Positions 32,636 through 41,100 of a stretch of DNA of 64,000 nucleotides are shown here, piece after piece; the stretch's first letter is position 1; each line of letters begins with the position of its first letter. Made by a program: the position numbers and the translations under genes. Under the pieces are notes generated by a model that was not told the DNA's origin, did no database searches, and saw only the letters and a list, made by a program, of their open reading frames with translations. The DNA is from an uncultured Coriobacteriaceae bacterium (GTDB taxonomy: Bacteria > Actinomycetota > Coriobacteriia > Coriobacteriales > Eggerthellaceae), in contig CALDCB010000004.1 of assembly GCA_937937585.1 (NCBI GenBank), positions 1-64,000 on the forward strand, read 5' to 3'.

Positions 32636-32681
32636 CCCAACTCCTATCATTTCGATCAACCTGTTAATACAAACCAAATTA

Positions 32682-32687
32682 ATTATA
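32682..32687 (-). promoter_or_regulatory. -10 element of the surface-protein gene
   Basis: A perfect minus-strand TATAAT about 50 bases before the ATG. No good -35 is seen at the right spacing, so only the -10 is marked. Confidence 0.4.
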
Positions 32688-32774
32688 TTGCGCAACAATG
32701 AGCTGTGATATAGGTTTATGCGATGACAGAACGATCAAAAGACCCGTTCAGCGGCAAAACCAGATGGTTTCCCG

Positions 32775-32808
32775 GAAAAAAGCGACCCGACATAATGTCG
32801 AGTCGCTT
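32775..32808 (-). terminator. Intrinsic terminator after the SDR gene
   Basis: On the minus strand a 14-base near-perfect stem (AAGCGAC-TCGACAT with ATGTCGG-GTCGCTT) is followed by six T, 28 bases past the SDR stop. Confidence 0.9.
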
Positions 32809-32835
32809 GCGAATCGAATCTGTGAATGGAAAGCC

Positions 32836-33600
32836 TTACGGACGCAGGCCCGAACCACCCTGGACGACGACGGTCTCGCCGGAAACGTACTGAGCCAGGT
32901 CGGAAGCCAGGAATACTGCAACGCCGCCGATGTCATCCTTCGGATCGCCGTAGCGGCCCAGCGGAATGGACTTGACGATTGCGGCGAAGGACTCGGGGTA
33001 CTCTTCCTTCCACTGGATGAGCTGCTCGGTCATGGCCAGCGGACACAGGCAGTTGACGCGAATTCCGTCGGGGCCCCACTCGGTTGCGGTAACGCGGGAC
33101 ATACCGCGGATGCCTTCCTTAGCGGCAGCGTAGCTGGACTGATTCATGCGGCCGAACAAACCGGCGCCGGAAGCCAGGTTGATGACGCAGCCCTTGGTCA
33201 TCTTAAGCTCGGGATACGCATGCTTCATGTAGAAGAATGCGGCATGCAGACCAGTATCGATGGAGAGATCGAAGTCCTCAAGGCTCTGGTCGATCAGAGG
33301 AATGCCCGACTTAGAAGCCTGAGCGTTGTTGACCAGGATATCGAGCTTGCCGAAGTCCTCAACGCACTTGGCGATAGCAGCAGCAGCTTCTTCTTCCTTG
33401 CAGCCATCAGCGACAGCGTAGCTGCAGTCAACACCGTACTCGGCGGAAAGCTTCTTCACAGCCTCCTGAAGGCGAGACTCGGTACGGCCGGTAATGAAGA
33501 TGTTAGCGCCATGCTCAGCCATCTTGCTAGCGATACCGTAGCCGATGCCTTTGCCGCCGCCCGTAACGATTGCGACGCGACCTTCCAACAAACAACCCAT
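32836..33600 (-). CDS. Short-chain dehydrogenase/reductase, atypical signature residues
   Basis: A 254-residue classical SDR. The cofactor motif TGGGKGIG is at residues 13-20 and the catalytic Ser144, Tyr157 and Lys161 (SYAAAK) are present. Two usual residues differ: the NNAG motif reads NNAQ (91-94), and the tetrad Asn, expected in a VNL-type block near residue 117, is Gly (DTGL). GR at 38-39 after the second strand hints at NADP(H) use. Substrate unknown; hydroxysteroid or ketone reduction are possibilities seen for SDRs in gut Coriobacteriia, but nothing here proves either. It is a single-gene unit with its own terminator and a 379-base upstream region. Confidence 0.88.
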   Translation of the reverse strand: MGCLLEGRVAIVTGGGKGIGYGIASKMAEHGANIFITGRTESRLQEAVKKLSAEYGVDCSYAVADGCKEEEAAAAIAKCVEDFGKLDILVNNAQASKSGIPLIDQSLEDFDLSIDTGLHAAFFYMKHAYPELKMTKGCVINLASGAGLFGRMNQSSYAAAKEGIRGMSRVTATEWGPDGIRVNCLCPLAMTEQLIQWKEEYPESFAAIVKSIPLGRYGDPKDDIGGVAVFLASDLAQYVSGETVVVQGGSGLRP

Positions 33601-33979
33601 TTCGTTTCTCCCATCTTGAAGCGATCAATGATGATGGAGCCATCTTAGTCCCGGGCGCTCAGCACAGGTGCCAGCAGGGGCGAAACGTCCGTTAGGCTCG
33701 GTTAAAGGTTTCACTGTTTTCGCAGGTCAGATAAGGTTTACCCGTTATCAAGAAATACCATGCCGCCGACCGAAGACGATCTCTTGCCACCTGAATCGCG
33801 TTGCATAATATTACGCAGTAATGCAGTTTTTGGGTACGATCTCAGCAGCCGCAGGGGCCTTCGAAAACCAAGGATGCCCGTCAAAAAACGGCGTTAACAT
33901 TGGCCGAACCTACGAAAAACGCGCCTACCGAACAAACGGCGGACGCGCATCCAAAGCAAGATATTTGACCCAGGCAAGG
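33601..33979. other. 379-base intergenic region between SDR gene and yceD
   Basis: Contains the yceD terminator (33914-33948) and, nearer the SDR, about 300 bases without a convincing ORF. It should hold the SDR promoter; the stretch around 33700-33760 is the most AT-rich, but no clear -35/-10 pair with normal spacing could be assigned. Confidence 0.6.
33914..33948 (-). terminator. Intrinsic terminator after yceD
   Basis: On the minus strand a GCGCG...CGCG-based imperfect stem (CCG / CGG at its top) runs into TTTTT, 32 bases past the yceD stop. Confidence 0.55.
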
Positions 33980-34528
33980 TTACCCTTCGAATGAAAGACC
34001 CTTCAGAACCGAGAACGGGTTCTTAGCCTCTTCGAATTCTTCAAGCTCTTCGTTTTTGCAACCGCAGTCGCCATCGTTGAGGTTGGCACCGCATTCAGGG
34101 CAAAGACCCTTGCAATCGTCCGAGCAAAGCGGGATCTCGGGGGCATCGACGATAAGGGCCGCCTCGATAAGCGGAGCCAAATCGATGATATGGTTCTCGG
34201 GAAGGACGTCGAACTCGTCGCCTTCCATGTCATCGGGCACAGCGGACTCGTCGTTGATCAGGAAATAACCCTCGATGCTTCCATCGAGGTCGTATTCGAC
34301 GTCTTCCAAGCAACGAGCGCACTGAGTGGAAGCCACACCATAGGCGCGACCCATGATAAGCAGCGCATCACCCGTGTTGGTTACCTCGACATCCCAGGTT
34401 ACGGGAGTCGAAAAGCGGTATTCGTCGAACCCGGCCATCAGAAGATCAAGGTCGACCTGGCCTTCAAAATGCGAGCTCTCCGCGATGGCGAAGAGCTCGG
34501 CTGGGATTTTTATAGTTGCATCGTTCAT
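33980..34528 (-). CDS. yceD: YceD/DUF177 family protein
   Basis: A 182-residue protein of the DUF177 (YceD) family, implicated in 23S rRNA accumulation in plants and bacteria and usually encoded beside rpmF. A CARCLE pair in the middle (about residues 70-75) and a C-terminal CSDDCKGLCPECGANLNDGDCGC cluster suggest metal binding. The protein is strongly acidic. It follows the coiled-coil gene by 21 bases. Unusually, the next genes are an SDR and a surface protein instead of rpmF. Confidence 0.9.
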   Translation of the reverse strand: MNDATIKIPAELFAIAESSHFEGQVDLDLLMAGFDEYRFSTPVTWDVEVTNTGDALLIMGRAYGVASTQCARCLEDVEYDLDGSIEGYFLINDESAVPDDMEGDEFDVLPENHIIDLAPLIEAALIVDAPEIPLCSDDCKGLCPECGANLNDGDCGCKNEELEEFEEAKNPFSVLKGLSFEG

Positions 34529-34549
34529 GAAACCGAACCCAAACCGCGA

Positions 34550-35017
34550 TTAACGGTTCTGCGTAGTGGCGTTCAAACGATCGCGGCAACGACGAACGTT
34601 GGTAAGCAGCGTGTCAAGGCTCTGCTCGACATGACCGAACACCTCGTCGGCGTAATCCTCGGCACCAGCGCGGGTCTGGCGCTCGAGCTCGCGAGCATCG
34701 GCCAAGATCTGGTCGCTCTGCTGCTGGGAGATGCGGACGATCTCACGCTCGGAGGCAATGGTCATAGCCTGATCACGGGCGTCCTCGATCATGCGATTCG
34801 CCTCGGCCTCGGCGTCGTCCAGAAGGCTCTGACGCTCGCGGACGATCTGGCGAGCCTGAGAGAACTCACTCGGGAACGTGTCGCGGATCTCGTCCATGAT
34901 CTCGAAAGCGGCGGAAATATCCACCTGGCGGAAATTGCTTTTACCGAAAGCGGGCTTCGACTCCTCAAGAAGGATGGAGAGCTCTTCGAGCAGCCCCAAA
35001 ACTCCGGTTTCGTCCAT
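34550..35017 (-). CDS. Coiled-coil protein, DivIVA/SepIVA-like
   Basis: A 155-residue protein, mostly one long charged helix (ARQIVRERQSLLDDAEAEANRMIEDARDQA and onward) resembling ATP-synthase b-subunit and DivIVA/SepIVA-type coiled-coils, with no membrane segment. In actinobacteria similar small proteins encoded near coaD/rsmD act in cell-wall or division processes, so a scaffold role is a reasonable guess only. The ATG at 35015-35017 has AAGGAT ahead; 36 more open codons upstream look non-coding. It is co-transcribed with yceD. A TACAAT hexamer about 75 bases upstream is a candidate -10. Confidence 0.75.
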   Translation of the reverse strand: MDETGVLGLLEELSILLEESKPAFGKSNFRQVDISAAFEIMDEIRDTFPSEFSQARQIVRERQSLLDDAEAEANRMIEDARDQAMTIASEREIVRISQQQSDQILADARELERQTRAGAEDYADEVFGHVEQSLDTLLTNVRRCRDRLNATTQNR

Positions 35018-35256
35018 GATTATCCTTCCACGCATGCTGTGTTTTGGTTGCGTTTGCGCTTTAGCTAATTGGCTTACAGCTTGCCGAATTGTATCAGGTT
35101 TGCCAGAACCCACTCGGCGAATCACAAACTAGGCATATTCTAGCATGTCATTCCAGCACGTCGCAGGCGCATTTTCACCTCTCCACGCACAGTCACGCCG
35201 CCCTAAGCCGCTACCCTACCTAGCAGATCGAAGCAGCGCGGATCTTAGCCATTCAG

Positions 35257-35736
35257 CTACAGCGGGAACTTGCTGCGAAGGGCCTCCGCCACGCACGGCG
35301 GAACGAATTGGTCGATGTCACCGCGCAAGCTGGCGATCTCGCGAACGATCGAGCTGGAAAGGTACATGTACTCGGGAGGCGACATGATGAAGACGGTCTC
35401 GAGCGTTTCCGAAAGCTGGTAATTCAGCGCAGTCATCTGGAACTCGTACTCGAAGTCGGTAATGGCACGAAGACCCTTCACGACGACGTTCGCACCCTGT
35501 TCGTGAGCGAAATCGACGAGCAGCCCCGTGAACGGCATGACCTTGACGTTGTCAAGATGCGCGGTTGCCTGCTCAACGAGTTTGACACGCTCCTCAAGCG
35601 TGAACAGCGGGCTTTTCTTCTGAGATGCAGCAACGGCGACGGTAACCTCATCCATCAGCTGAGCCGCGCGGGTGATCACATCAAGGTGGCCATTCGTGAT
35701 CGGATCGAATGTACCGGGAGTGAGAGCTATTTTCAT
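35257..35736 (-). CDS. coaD: Phosphopantetheine adenylyltransferase
   Basis: CoaD, 159 residues, catalyses the fourth step of coenzyme A synthesis, joining ATP and 4'-phosphopantetheine. The nucleotidyltransferase motif TPGTFDPITNGHLD (T/HxGH type) is at residues 7-20, with KGLRAITDFEYEFQM and the C-terminal LSSSIVREI. Its ATG overlaps the rsmD stop (ATGA), the usual coupling. The 239 bases downstream hold no gene and no clear terminator. Confidence 0.97.
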   Translation of the reverse strand: MKIALTPGTFDPITNGHLDVITRAAQLMDEVTVAVAASQKKSPLFTLEERVKLVEQATAHLDNVKVMPFTGLLVDFAHEQGANVVVKGLRAITDFEYEFQMTALNYQLSETLETVFIMSPPEYMYLSSSIVREIASLRGDIDQFVPPCVAEALRSKFPL

Positions 35737-36314
35737 TGTTCGAACCTCATCATGGTGACAGCGGTTATACCGTATTTCTTCGTGACTTCCACCTGAAAGT
35801 CGCTGGCAGCATCGATGGCGGCATCGACTTCGGCACGGTCTGCCTGCGCATGCTCATAGACTATCACAGCGTCTTCGGAAAGGGCGTTCGCCCGTGCCAG
35901 CGAGCGTACCAGATCGAGCACGTCATCTACCCGATAAGCATACGGAGGGTCTAAGAAAACGACGTCGAACGGCGCGTCGATCATCGCAGGCGCGAACTTG
36001 AACACATCCTGACGAATCAAACGCCCTATGCGCGAATCGATACCGAGCTTACGCAGATTGCCTTCAATGACCTTTTGCGCCTTTCGGTCGCGCTCGAAAA
36101 ACAGCGCGTACGACGCCCCACGCGACAAAGACTCAAGCCCAAGGGCGCCCGAGCCCGCAAAAGCATCGAGGACGCGATCGCCCTCCAAACCACCTCGCAG
36201 ACTGGATAGCGAGCTCATCAGGGCCTCCCGCACGCGATCGGTGGTCGGGCGCGTGCCCTCCCCCTCGGGCGCATCGATCACACGCCCACGATACTGACCT
36301 GAAACGATTCGCAT
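35733..36314 (-). CDS. rsmD: 16S rRNA (guanine966-N2)-methyltransferase RsmD
   Basis: RsmD, 193 residues. It starts MRIVSGQYRGRVIDAPEG, shows RPTTDRVREALMSSL, the AdoMet glycine motif VLDAFAGSGALGLESLSRGA, and the catalytic DPPY in VVFLDPPYAYR. It is encoded between recG and coaD with no gap on one side and a four-base overlap on the other. Confidence 0.96.
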   Translation of the reverse strand: MRIVSGQYRGRVIDAPEGEGTRPTTDRVREALMSSLSSLRGGLEGDRVLDAFAGSGALGLESLSRGASYALFFERDRKAQKVIEGNLRKLGIDSRIGRLIRQDVFKFAPAMIDAPFDVVFLDPPYAYRVDDVLDLVRSLARANALSEDAVIVYEHAQADRAEVDAAIDAASDFQVEVTKKYGITAVTMMRFEQ

Positions 36315-38579
36315 TCAGCCTCCTTGAACGACAACGTCTTTGAACAACAAACGCATCTCGCGCGCCAATGCGCGATGATCCTCTTCTTCCAGCACGGGAT
36401 CGGCCGCAAGGATCTGCGCCGCATCATCGTGCGCAGCTTCGATGACTTTGCCATCGCGCACGATGTTAACCAGTTTCAATCCAGAAGCGCCGGACTGCCT
36501 GTTTCCCAGAATATCGCCCTCGCGGCGCAAGGACAAATCGTAGTTCGACAGCTCGAAGCCGTCCTCGGTCTGCTCCATAGCGCGCAATCGCGCCATCGCG
36601 ACGTCGGACTTCGACCCCGAGATCAAATGCACCTCGCCGGGCTTCGAACCGCGTCCAACGCGGCCGCGAAGCTGATGCAGCTGAGCCAAACCGAAGCGAT
36701 CGGCGTCCTCGACGATCATCACCGTGGCATTCGGAACATTGATGCCAACCTCGATTACCGTGGTGGCAACGAGAACCTGGGTCTCGCCTTTCGCGAACGA
36801 CTCCATGATCTCGCGCTTCTTCGCGGCGGGAATCTTTCCATGAAGAAGCTCGACGTGAAAGTCGACGAACGTTTTACGCTGAAGGAACTCGGCGTAAGAC
36901 TGAGCCGCGGCAACATCGGTCCCAAGCCCTTGCAAGTCGGACTCGTCCTCGATGCTGATCGAAGCGAATTCATACTCATCGGTGCTTTGAACGTCCTTCG
37001 ACCCATGACGATCGGCGGCGCGCGAGCCAGAGGTGCTTGAAGATCTGTCGCCCCGCTTCGCGCCCGTCGCCTTGCCCGCCTCCCCTACCAGCGGGCACAC
37101 GATATACACTTGCTCACCGCGACGCAAAGCCTCAAGAGCCGCATCATAAGCGGCGCCTTTAAGCTGGCGAGGATGAACCGTAGTCGTTCGAGGCATGACG
37201 CCCTTGGGCTTTTCGCGCAGGTACGAAAGCGTCAAGTTCCCGAACAGCGCAAGGGCAAGAGAACGCGGAATGGGGGTAGCCGTTAGATAGAGCGCGTCGG
37301 GATTTTCGCCCTTCGAGAGCAAAGTGACGCGTTGATCGACGCCGAAACGCTGCTGCTCGTCGATAACCGCCAAGCTCATGTCCCTGAAGACGACGTCGTC
37401 CTGCAAAAGCGCATGCGTGCCGAACAGAACCGTGACGGACCCGTCCGCCAAGCGCTCAAGCAAACCATCGCGCTCTGCCGCCGAGATCGAGCCAGTAAGC
37501 AAGCCCCAGCTAACACCCGCTTTGTCCAAAAGCGGGCCGAGCGATGCAGCATGCTGCTCGGCCAAGATCTCGGTCGGAGCCATGAACGCCGCCTGAGAAC
37601 CCGTGTCGGCCACCGCGGCTAAGGCATGAGCAGCAACGATGGTTTTACCCGTGCCGACGTCGCCAAGCAGCATATGGTTGGCGGTTCTGTCGGATGCCAT
37701 CACCGAAAGGATCTGATCGCGAGCCTCGTTTTGACCGTTCGTCAGCTGAAATGGAAGACTGCCGCAAAGAGACTTCATGCAGGGACCGTCGATTACATGG
37801 CAGCGGGCGACCTTGCCCTTGCTCCTTCGCGCGCTGCTCATCATAAGCGCAAGCTGAAGCATCAGAATCTCTTCGTAGACCAAACGTCGCCGCGCAGCAG
37901 CTTGCTCCTCCATCGTATGCGGGAAATGGATGCACTCAAGAGCAGCACCGCGACTCATCAGTCGGTATTTCAGCCGAATATCCAACGGCAGCGGATCAAG
38001 AACACCCTTGGTTAAATCGAGCGCGTTAGAAACCAAACGGCGCATCATGGCGGGCGAGATTTTCTCGGTTGCAGGGTGAACGGGAACAATGACCCCTTCA
38101 ACAGGAGACTCTTGCTCGAGCACCTCGAGGAAGGGATTGGTCATGCGCTTGAAGCCGTAATCGAAATCAAGCTTTCCCGCAACGGCGATGGTCATTCCGG
38201 GCTTGAGCTTGTCGGCAAGCCACACCTGGCGAAACATAGTGAGCATAAGCGTTCCCGTGCCGTCGACCAACGTGATCTCGACCAGGGGTATGCGCTTCGG
38301 TCGCTTCACCTGAACGTCGTACACCTGACCGCAAATGGTGCAAACGTCCCCGATGCGCGCGGCGGCAACCGTGGCAACCCTCGACATGTCGATGTAGCGC
38401 ATAGGGTAATGCGTCACCAAATCACGCACGGTTTTGATATGCAGCTTGGCAAGCACCGAGGCGCGTGCCGGGCTTACCAGCTTGACTCGTGTGACCGGCT
38501 CGTCAAGAACGAGCGTTGAGGCAAGACGAGCCTCCGAAACCAAATCGCATGCAGCGGTGGTCTGGAGGCTCGCGGTCAT
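36315..38579 (-). CDS. recG: ATP-dependent DNA helicase RecG with an internal insertion
   Basis: RecG, 754 residues, remodels stalled forks and Holliday junctions. Wedge OB-domain in the first ~200 residues, then helicase domain 1 with GDVGTGKT (306-313) and DEQQ (407-410; DEQH is more usual), and helicase domain 2 with TTVIEVGINVPNA and QLHQLRGRVGRG. After VYIVCPLVGE (residue 500) there is an insert of about 50 residues rich in Ser, Arg, Asp and Gly before the SYAEFLQ helix resumes; it lies in a surface loop of the second RecA-like domain. The insertion does not break the frame or the motifs. Confidence 0.96.
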   Translation of the reverse strand: MTASLQTTAACDLVSEARLASTLVLDEPVTRVKLVSPARASVLAKLHIKTVRDLVTHYPMRYIDMSRVATVAAARIGDVCTICGQVYDVQVKRPKRIPLVEITLVDGTGTLMLTMFRQVWLADKLKPGMTIAVAGKLDFDYGFKRMTNPFLEVLEQESPVEGVIVPVHPATEKISPAMMRRLVSNALDLTKGVLDPLPLDIRLKYRLMSRGAALECIHFPHTMEEQAAARRRLVYEEILMLQLALMMSSARRSKGKVARCHVIDGPCMKSLCGSLPFQLTNGQNEARDQILSVMASDRTANHMLLGDVGTGKTIVAAHALAAVADTGSQAAFMAPTEILAEQHAASLGPLLDKAGVSWGLLTGSISAAERDGLLERLADGSVTVLFGTHALLQDDVVFRDMSLAVIDEQQRFGVDQRVTLLSKGENPDALYLTATPIPRSLALALFGNLTLSYLREKPKGVMPRTTTVHPRQLKGAAYDAALEALRRGEQVYIVCPLVGEAGKATGAKRGDRSSSTSGSRAADRHGSKDVQSTDEYEFASISIEDESDLQGLGTDVAAAQSYAEFLQRKTFVDFHVELLHGKIPAAKKREIMESFAKGETQVLVATTVIEVGINVPNATVMIVEDADRFGLAQLHQLRGRVGRGSKPGEVHLISGSKSDVAMARLRAMEQTEDGFELSNYDLSLRREGDILGNRQSGASGLKLVNIVRDGKVIEAAHDDAAQILAADPVLEEEDHRALAREMRLLFKDVVVQGG

Positions 38580-38605
38580 GAGATTATAGAAACGGACGAT
38601 GCCGC

Positions 38606-40249
38606 TTACTCGACAGAGAAAATGACGGGGTACAGCGGTTGATCGCCACGATGCTGATCGATCTCGAGATCGTCGAACTGTTCCTCGATCTTCTCGACCA
38701 ATGCATCCAAGGCCTCGTCGTCGAAATCGGCACCTGCAAGGATGGTCATGGTGTCGGCGTCTTCCGCCTCCATGGCGTCAAGCAAAGACAGCACGACTTC
38801 TTCCACCGAATGGCCAACGGCCTCGATGGAACCATCCGCAATGCCGATGACGTCGCCGGCGACAATGGGGTTGTCGTGAGCGTCCTTGGAATCCTTGATG
38901 GCCGTGGTGACCTCGCCGGTTTTAACGTCGGCGAAAGACTCGGTCATAGCCTCGACGTTCTCGTCAAGCGAGGCGGACTCGTCAAACCCGAACATGGCAG
39001 CGAAAGCCTGAGGCACGCTCTTCGTGGGAACGACGCCGCAGTTCATCTCGGCAAGCTCGGCAGCGCTCTGAGCAGCCATGATGATATTCGAGTTGTTCGG
39101 AAGAATGATGACGTTGTCAGCGTTTGCACTGTTCGCCGCATCAAGAAGGTCCTTGGTGGACGGATTCATGGTCTGGCCACCTGAAACGACGACATCGATG
39201 CCAAGGCTCTTCAGAATCTTGGCGTTGCCCTCGCCTGCCGCGACAGCCACGAAACCGAACGGCTTGCGCTCGGCGGCAGGAGCCGCCTCATCGGCCGCAA
39301 GGGACTCGGTGCGAGCGACGGTTTGCAGCTGCATGTTGTGGATATGGACCTCGGAAATCTGAGCGTTATGTTCAAGGAACCACTGCAGCACCTGATCGGG
39401 ACGGTTGGAGTGCACGTGCACCTTGAAATTTGGATGCATGCCGACCATGAGGTCGCAGTCGCCCATAGTTGGCAGGAATTCCTTGGCTGCATCGACGTCG
39501 ATGCTGTCGGAATGGACCAAGAACTCGGTGCAGTAACGGAACTGAGAACCCTCCCAGTCGTTGATCTGCTCGATCTCGACCTTGGGAGCAGCATCGCGAG
39601 AAATGGCAAGCTCGTCACCAAGCTGACCCTCCCTGCCGGTAAGAGCCGACACGAAAGCATCAAGCAGGATAGCGAAGCCATAACCACCGGCGTCGACGAC
39701 GTTGTTTTCCTTAAGAACGGGGAGCAGCTCGGGCGTGCGCTGAACCGAGGCATACGACTCGGCGACCACAGCGTCCATGGCCTCCTCGGGGGAAAGCTTC
39801 TTCTTGCGCGCATGCTTAGCAGCAGCCGCGGTATCGCGAAGAACAGTGAGGATGGTGCCTTCGACCGGCTTGCGAACAGCTTGGAACGCAACTTCGACAG
39901 CCTTGGCGAACGCGGCATCGATGGTTTCGGCGTTCACCTCGGTTGCATTGACCGAACCCTCGCACAGACCGCGCAGGATCTGAGAAGTGATAACGCCTGA
40001 ATTGCCACGTGCGCCCATAAGGGCACCCGTAGTGATGGCCTTCCTGGCTGCGTCGCCCGTGGAGCCAATGGGCAGAGCTGCAAGGTTCTTGACAACGGAC
40101 TCAATGGTAAGGGACATGTTCGTGCCCGTGTCTCCATCCGGCACGGGGAACACGTTCAGGCGGTTGATCTCCTCTTTGCGGCTGGAAAGGACCTTGCTTG
40201 CCGCAGCGATCGCGTTGAGGATGTCATTCGCTGAATAGGTTTCTGACAT
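38606..40249 (-). CDS. fakA: Fatty-acid kinase-like DAK2/DhaL domain protein (FakA family)
   Basis: A 547-residue protein with an N-terminal DhaL kinase domain: NVFPVPDGDTGTNMSLT (residues ~28-44) gives the Mg-binding aspartates and GARGNSGVITSQILRG the ATP loop. A middle domain and a C-terminal EDD-like domain complete the FakA (YloV) layout. In Firmicutes FakA with a FakB lipid carrier phosphorylates exogenous fatty acids, feeding PlsY. No fakB (DegV) gene is in the window. The Asp23-family gene lies directly upstream, the standard pairing. Substrate is assigned by family only. Confidence 0.9.
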   Translation of the reverse strand: MSETYSANDILNAIAAASKVLSSRKEEINRLNVFPVPDGDTGTNMSLTIESVVKNLAALPIGSTGDAARKAITTGALMGARGNSGVITSQILRGLCEGSVNATEVNAETIDAAFAKAVEVAFQAVRKPVEGTILTVLRDTAAAAKHARKKKLSPEEAMDAVVAESYASVQRTPELLPVLKENNVVDAGGYGFAILLDAFVSALTGREGQLGDELAISRDAAPKVEIEQINDWEGSQFRYCTEFLVHSDSIDVDAAKEFLPTMGDCDLMVGMHPNFKVHVHSNRPDQVLQWFLEHNAQISEVHIHNMQLQTVARTESLAADEAAPAAERKPFGFVAVAAGEGNAKILKSLGIDVVVSGGQTMNPSTKDLLDAANSANADNVIILPNNSNIIMAAQSAAELAEMNCGVVPTKSVPQAFAAMFGFDESASLDENVEAMTESFADVKTGEVTTAIKDSKDAHDNPIVAGDVIGIADGSIEAVGHSVEEVVLSLLDAMEAEDADTMTILAGADFDDEALDALVEKIEEQFDDLEIDQHRGDQPLYPVIFSVE

Positions 40250-40285
40250 TGTTGGAAAGCCTCTCTGAAAGCTGATACCGCTTGT

Positions 40286-40633
40286 CTATTTACGGACCTT
40301 GACGCCTTTGACATGCACATCGACGCCGTCAAGCGGCACGCGCGCATACTCTTTCAAAGCAAAGGAAACCTGATCGACCAGGTTTTGGGAAACGGTGTTG
40401 ATGTTGATGCCGTATTCGATAACGACGTAAAGATCGACGTGAACGCCAACCTCGGTGGTGGTGATCACCACGCCGCGCCTCAGGCGAGCAACGGGGAGAA
40501 GCTTCGCGATGCCCTCGGCGTCAGTGGGAGCGGCCATGCCGACGATGCCGTAGCATTCAAGCGCGGCATGCCCAACGATGTCGGCAAGAACATCGTTCGC
40601 CACGTGCAGTTTTCCCGGAATCGGTGCACCCAT
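40286..40633 (-). CDS. Asp23/Gls24 family envelope stress protein
   Basis: A 115-residue Asp23/Gls24 domain. The start GKLHVANDVLADIVGHAALECYGIVGMAAP and the ITTTEVGVHVDLYVVIEYGININ block are typical. The Gram-positive proteins are abundant and linked to cell-envelope homeostasis. It heads the string asp23-fakA-recG-rsmD-coaD. A minus-strand TATACT about 85 bases upstream is a possible -10. Confidence 0.92.
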   Translation of the reverse strand: MGAPIPGKLHVANDVLADIVGHAALECYGIVGMAAPTDAEGIAKLLPVARLRRGVVITTTEVGVHVDLYVVIEYGININTVSQNLVDQVSFALKEYARVPLDGVDVHVKGVKVRK

Positions 40634-40785
40634 GGGAACATCCTTTCGATAGCACTGACGTGCATTCTCAGACGCGCGAGAAAACGCGCGTTTCCTGTTT
40701 CAATGCGATTCTAAAGTATAAACCCTCTAGGGCTTAGCTCCCCTATGGGACAGTTATGGAGGCAGGTATAATACATGAAAAATTC

Positions 40786-40815
40786 TTGTGAACCAACCGT
40801 GCGCTGTGCTATAGT
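40786..40815 (+). promoter_or_regulatory. Promoter of rpmB
   Basis: TTGTGA (40786-40791) and TATAGT (40810-40815) with an 18-base spacer. A second plus-strand TATAAT at 40767-40772 lacks a good -35. Predicted start is near 40822. Confidence 0.6.
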
Positions 40816-40836
40816 TTTTGAGCTATGTTGTAACCA

Positions 40837-40853
40837 ACGATGCGTCGCATCGT
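40837..40853 (+). other. Palindrome in the rpmB leader
   Basis: ACGATGCG and CGCATCGT are perfect inverted repeats around a single T, about 15 bases after the predicted transcription start and 30 bases before the rpmB ATG. As RNA it would give a six-pair hairpin. Confidence 0.5.
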
Positions 40854-40883
40854 GTATGACCTGCGTAAATGGAGTGATACAAA

Positions 40884-41075
40884 ATGTCTAAGATCTGCGA
40901 AGTCTGCGGTAAGAAGCCGTCTTTTGGCCGCAACGTCAGCCACTCTCACCGTGTTTCCAGCCGTATGTTCCGTCCGAACATCCAGAAGGTCACCATCAAG
41001 GAGGCCAACGGCCACGTGCACAAGGCTAACGTCTGCACCTCCTGCCTGAAGGCCGGCAAGGTTACCCGCGCTTAA
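40884..41075 (+). CDS. rpmB: 50S ribosomal protein L28, zinc-binding type
   Basis: L28, 63 residues. SKICEVCGKKPSFGRNVSHSHR at the start and VCTSCLKAGKV near the end supply two CxxC pairs, so it is the zinc-binding form. It is a single-gene plus-strand unit with promoter, leader palindrome and strong terminator, divergent from the Asp23 operon as in many Gram-positives. Confidence 0.98.
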   Translation: MSKICEVCGKKPSFGRNVSHSHRVSSRMFRPNIQKVTIKEANGHVHKANVCTSCLKAGKVTRA

Positions 41076-41100
41076 TCAAGCGCCTCCTCAAAGGAAATCG

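Noticed and set aside
33601..33913. Small gene in the 379-base gap upstream of the SDR gene
   Set aside because: No frame with a start, ribosome site and reasonable length was found on either strand.
30307..33979. Insertion sequence or prophage remnant as cause of the yceD-rpmF split
   Set aside because: No transposase, integrase, terminal repeats or target duplication could be seen at the edges.
35126..35256. Possible tRNA or small RNA in the gap downstream of coaD
   Set aside because: No T-loop sequence and no cloverleaf pairing could be made; no terminator-like hairpin with a T-run either.
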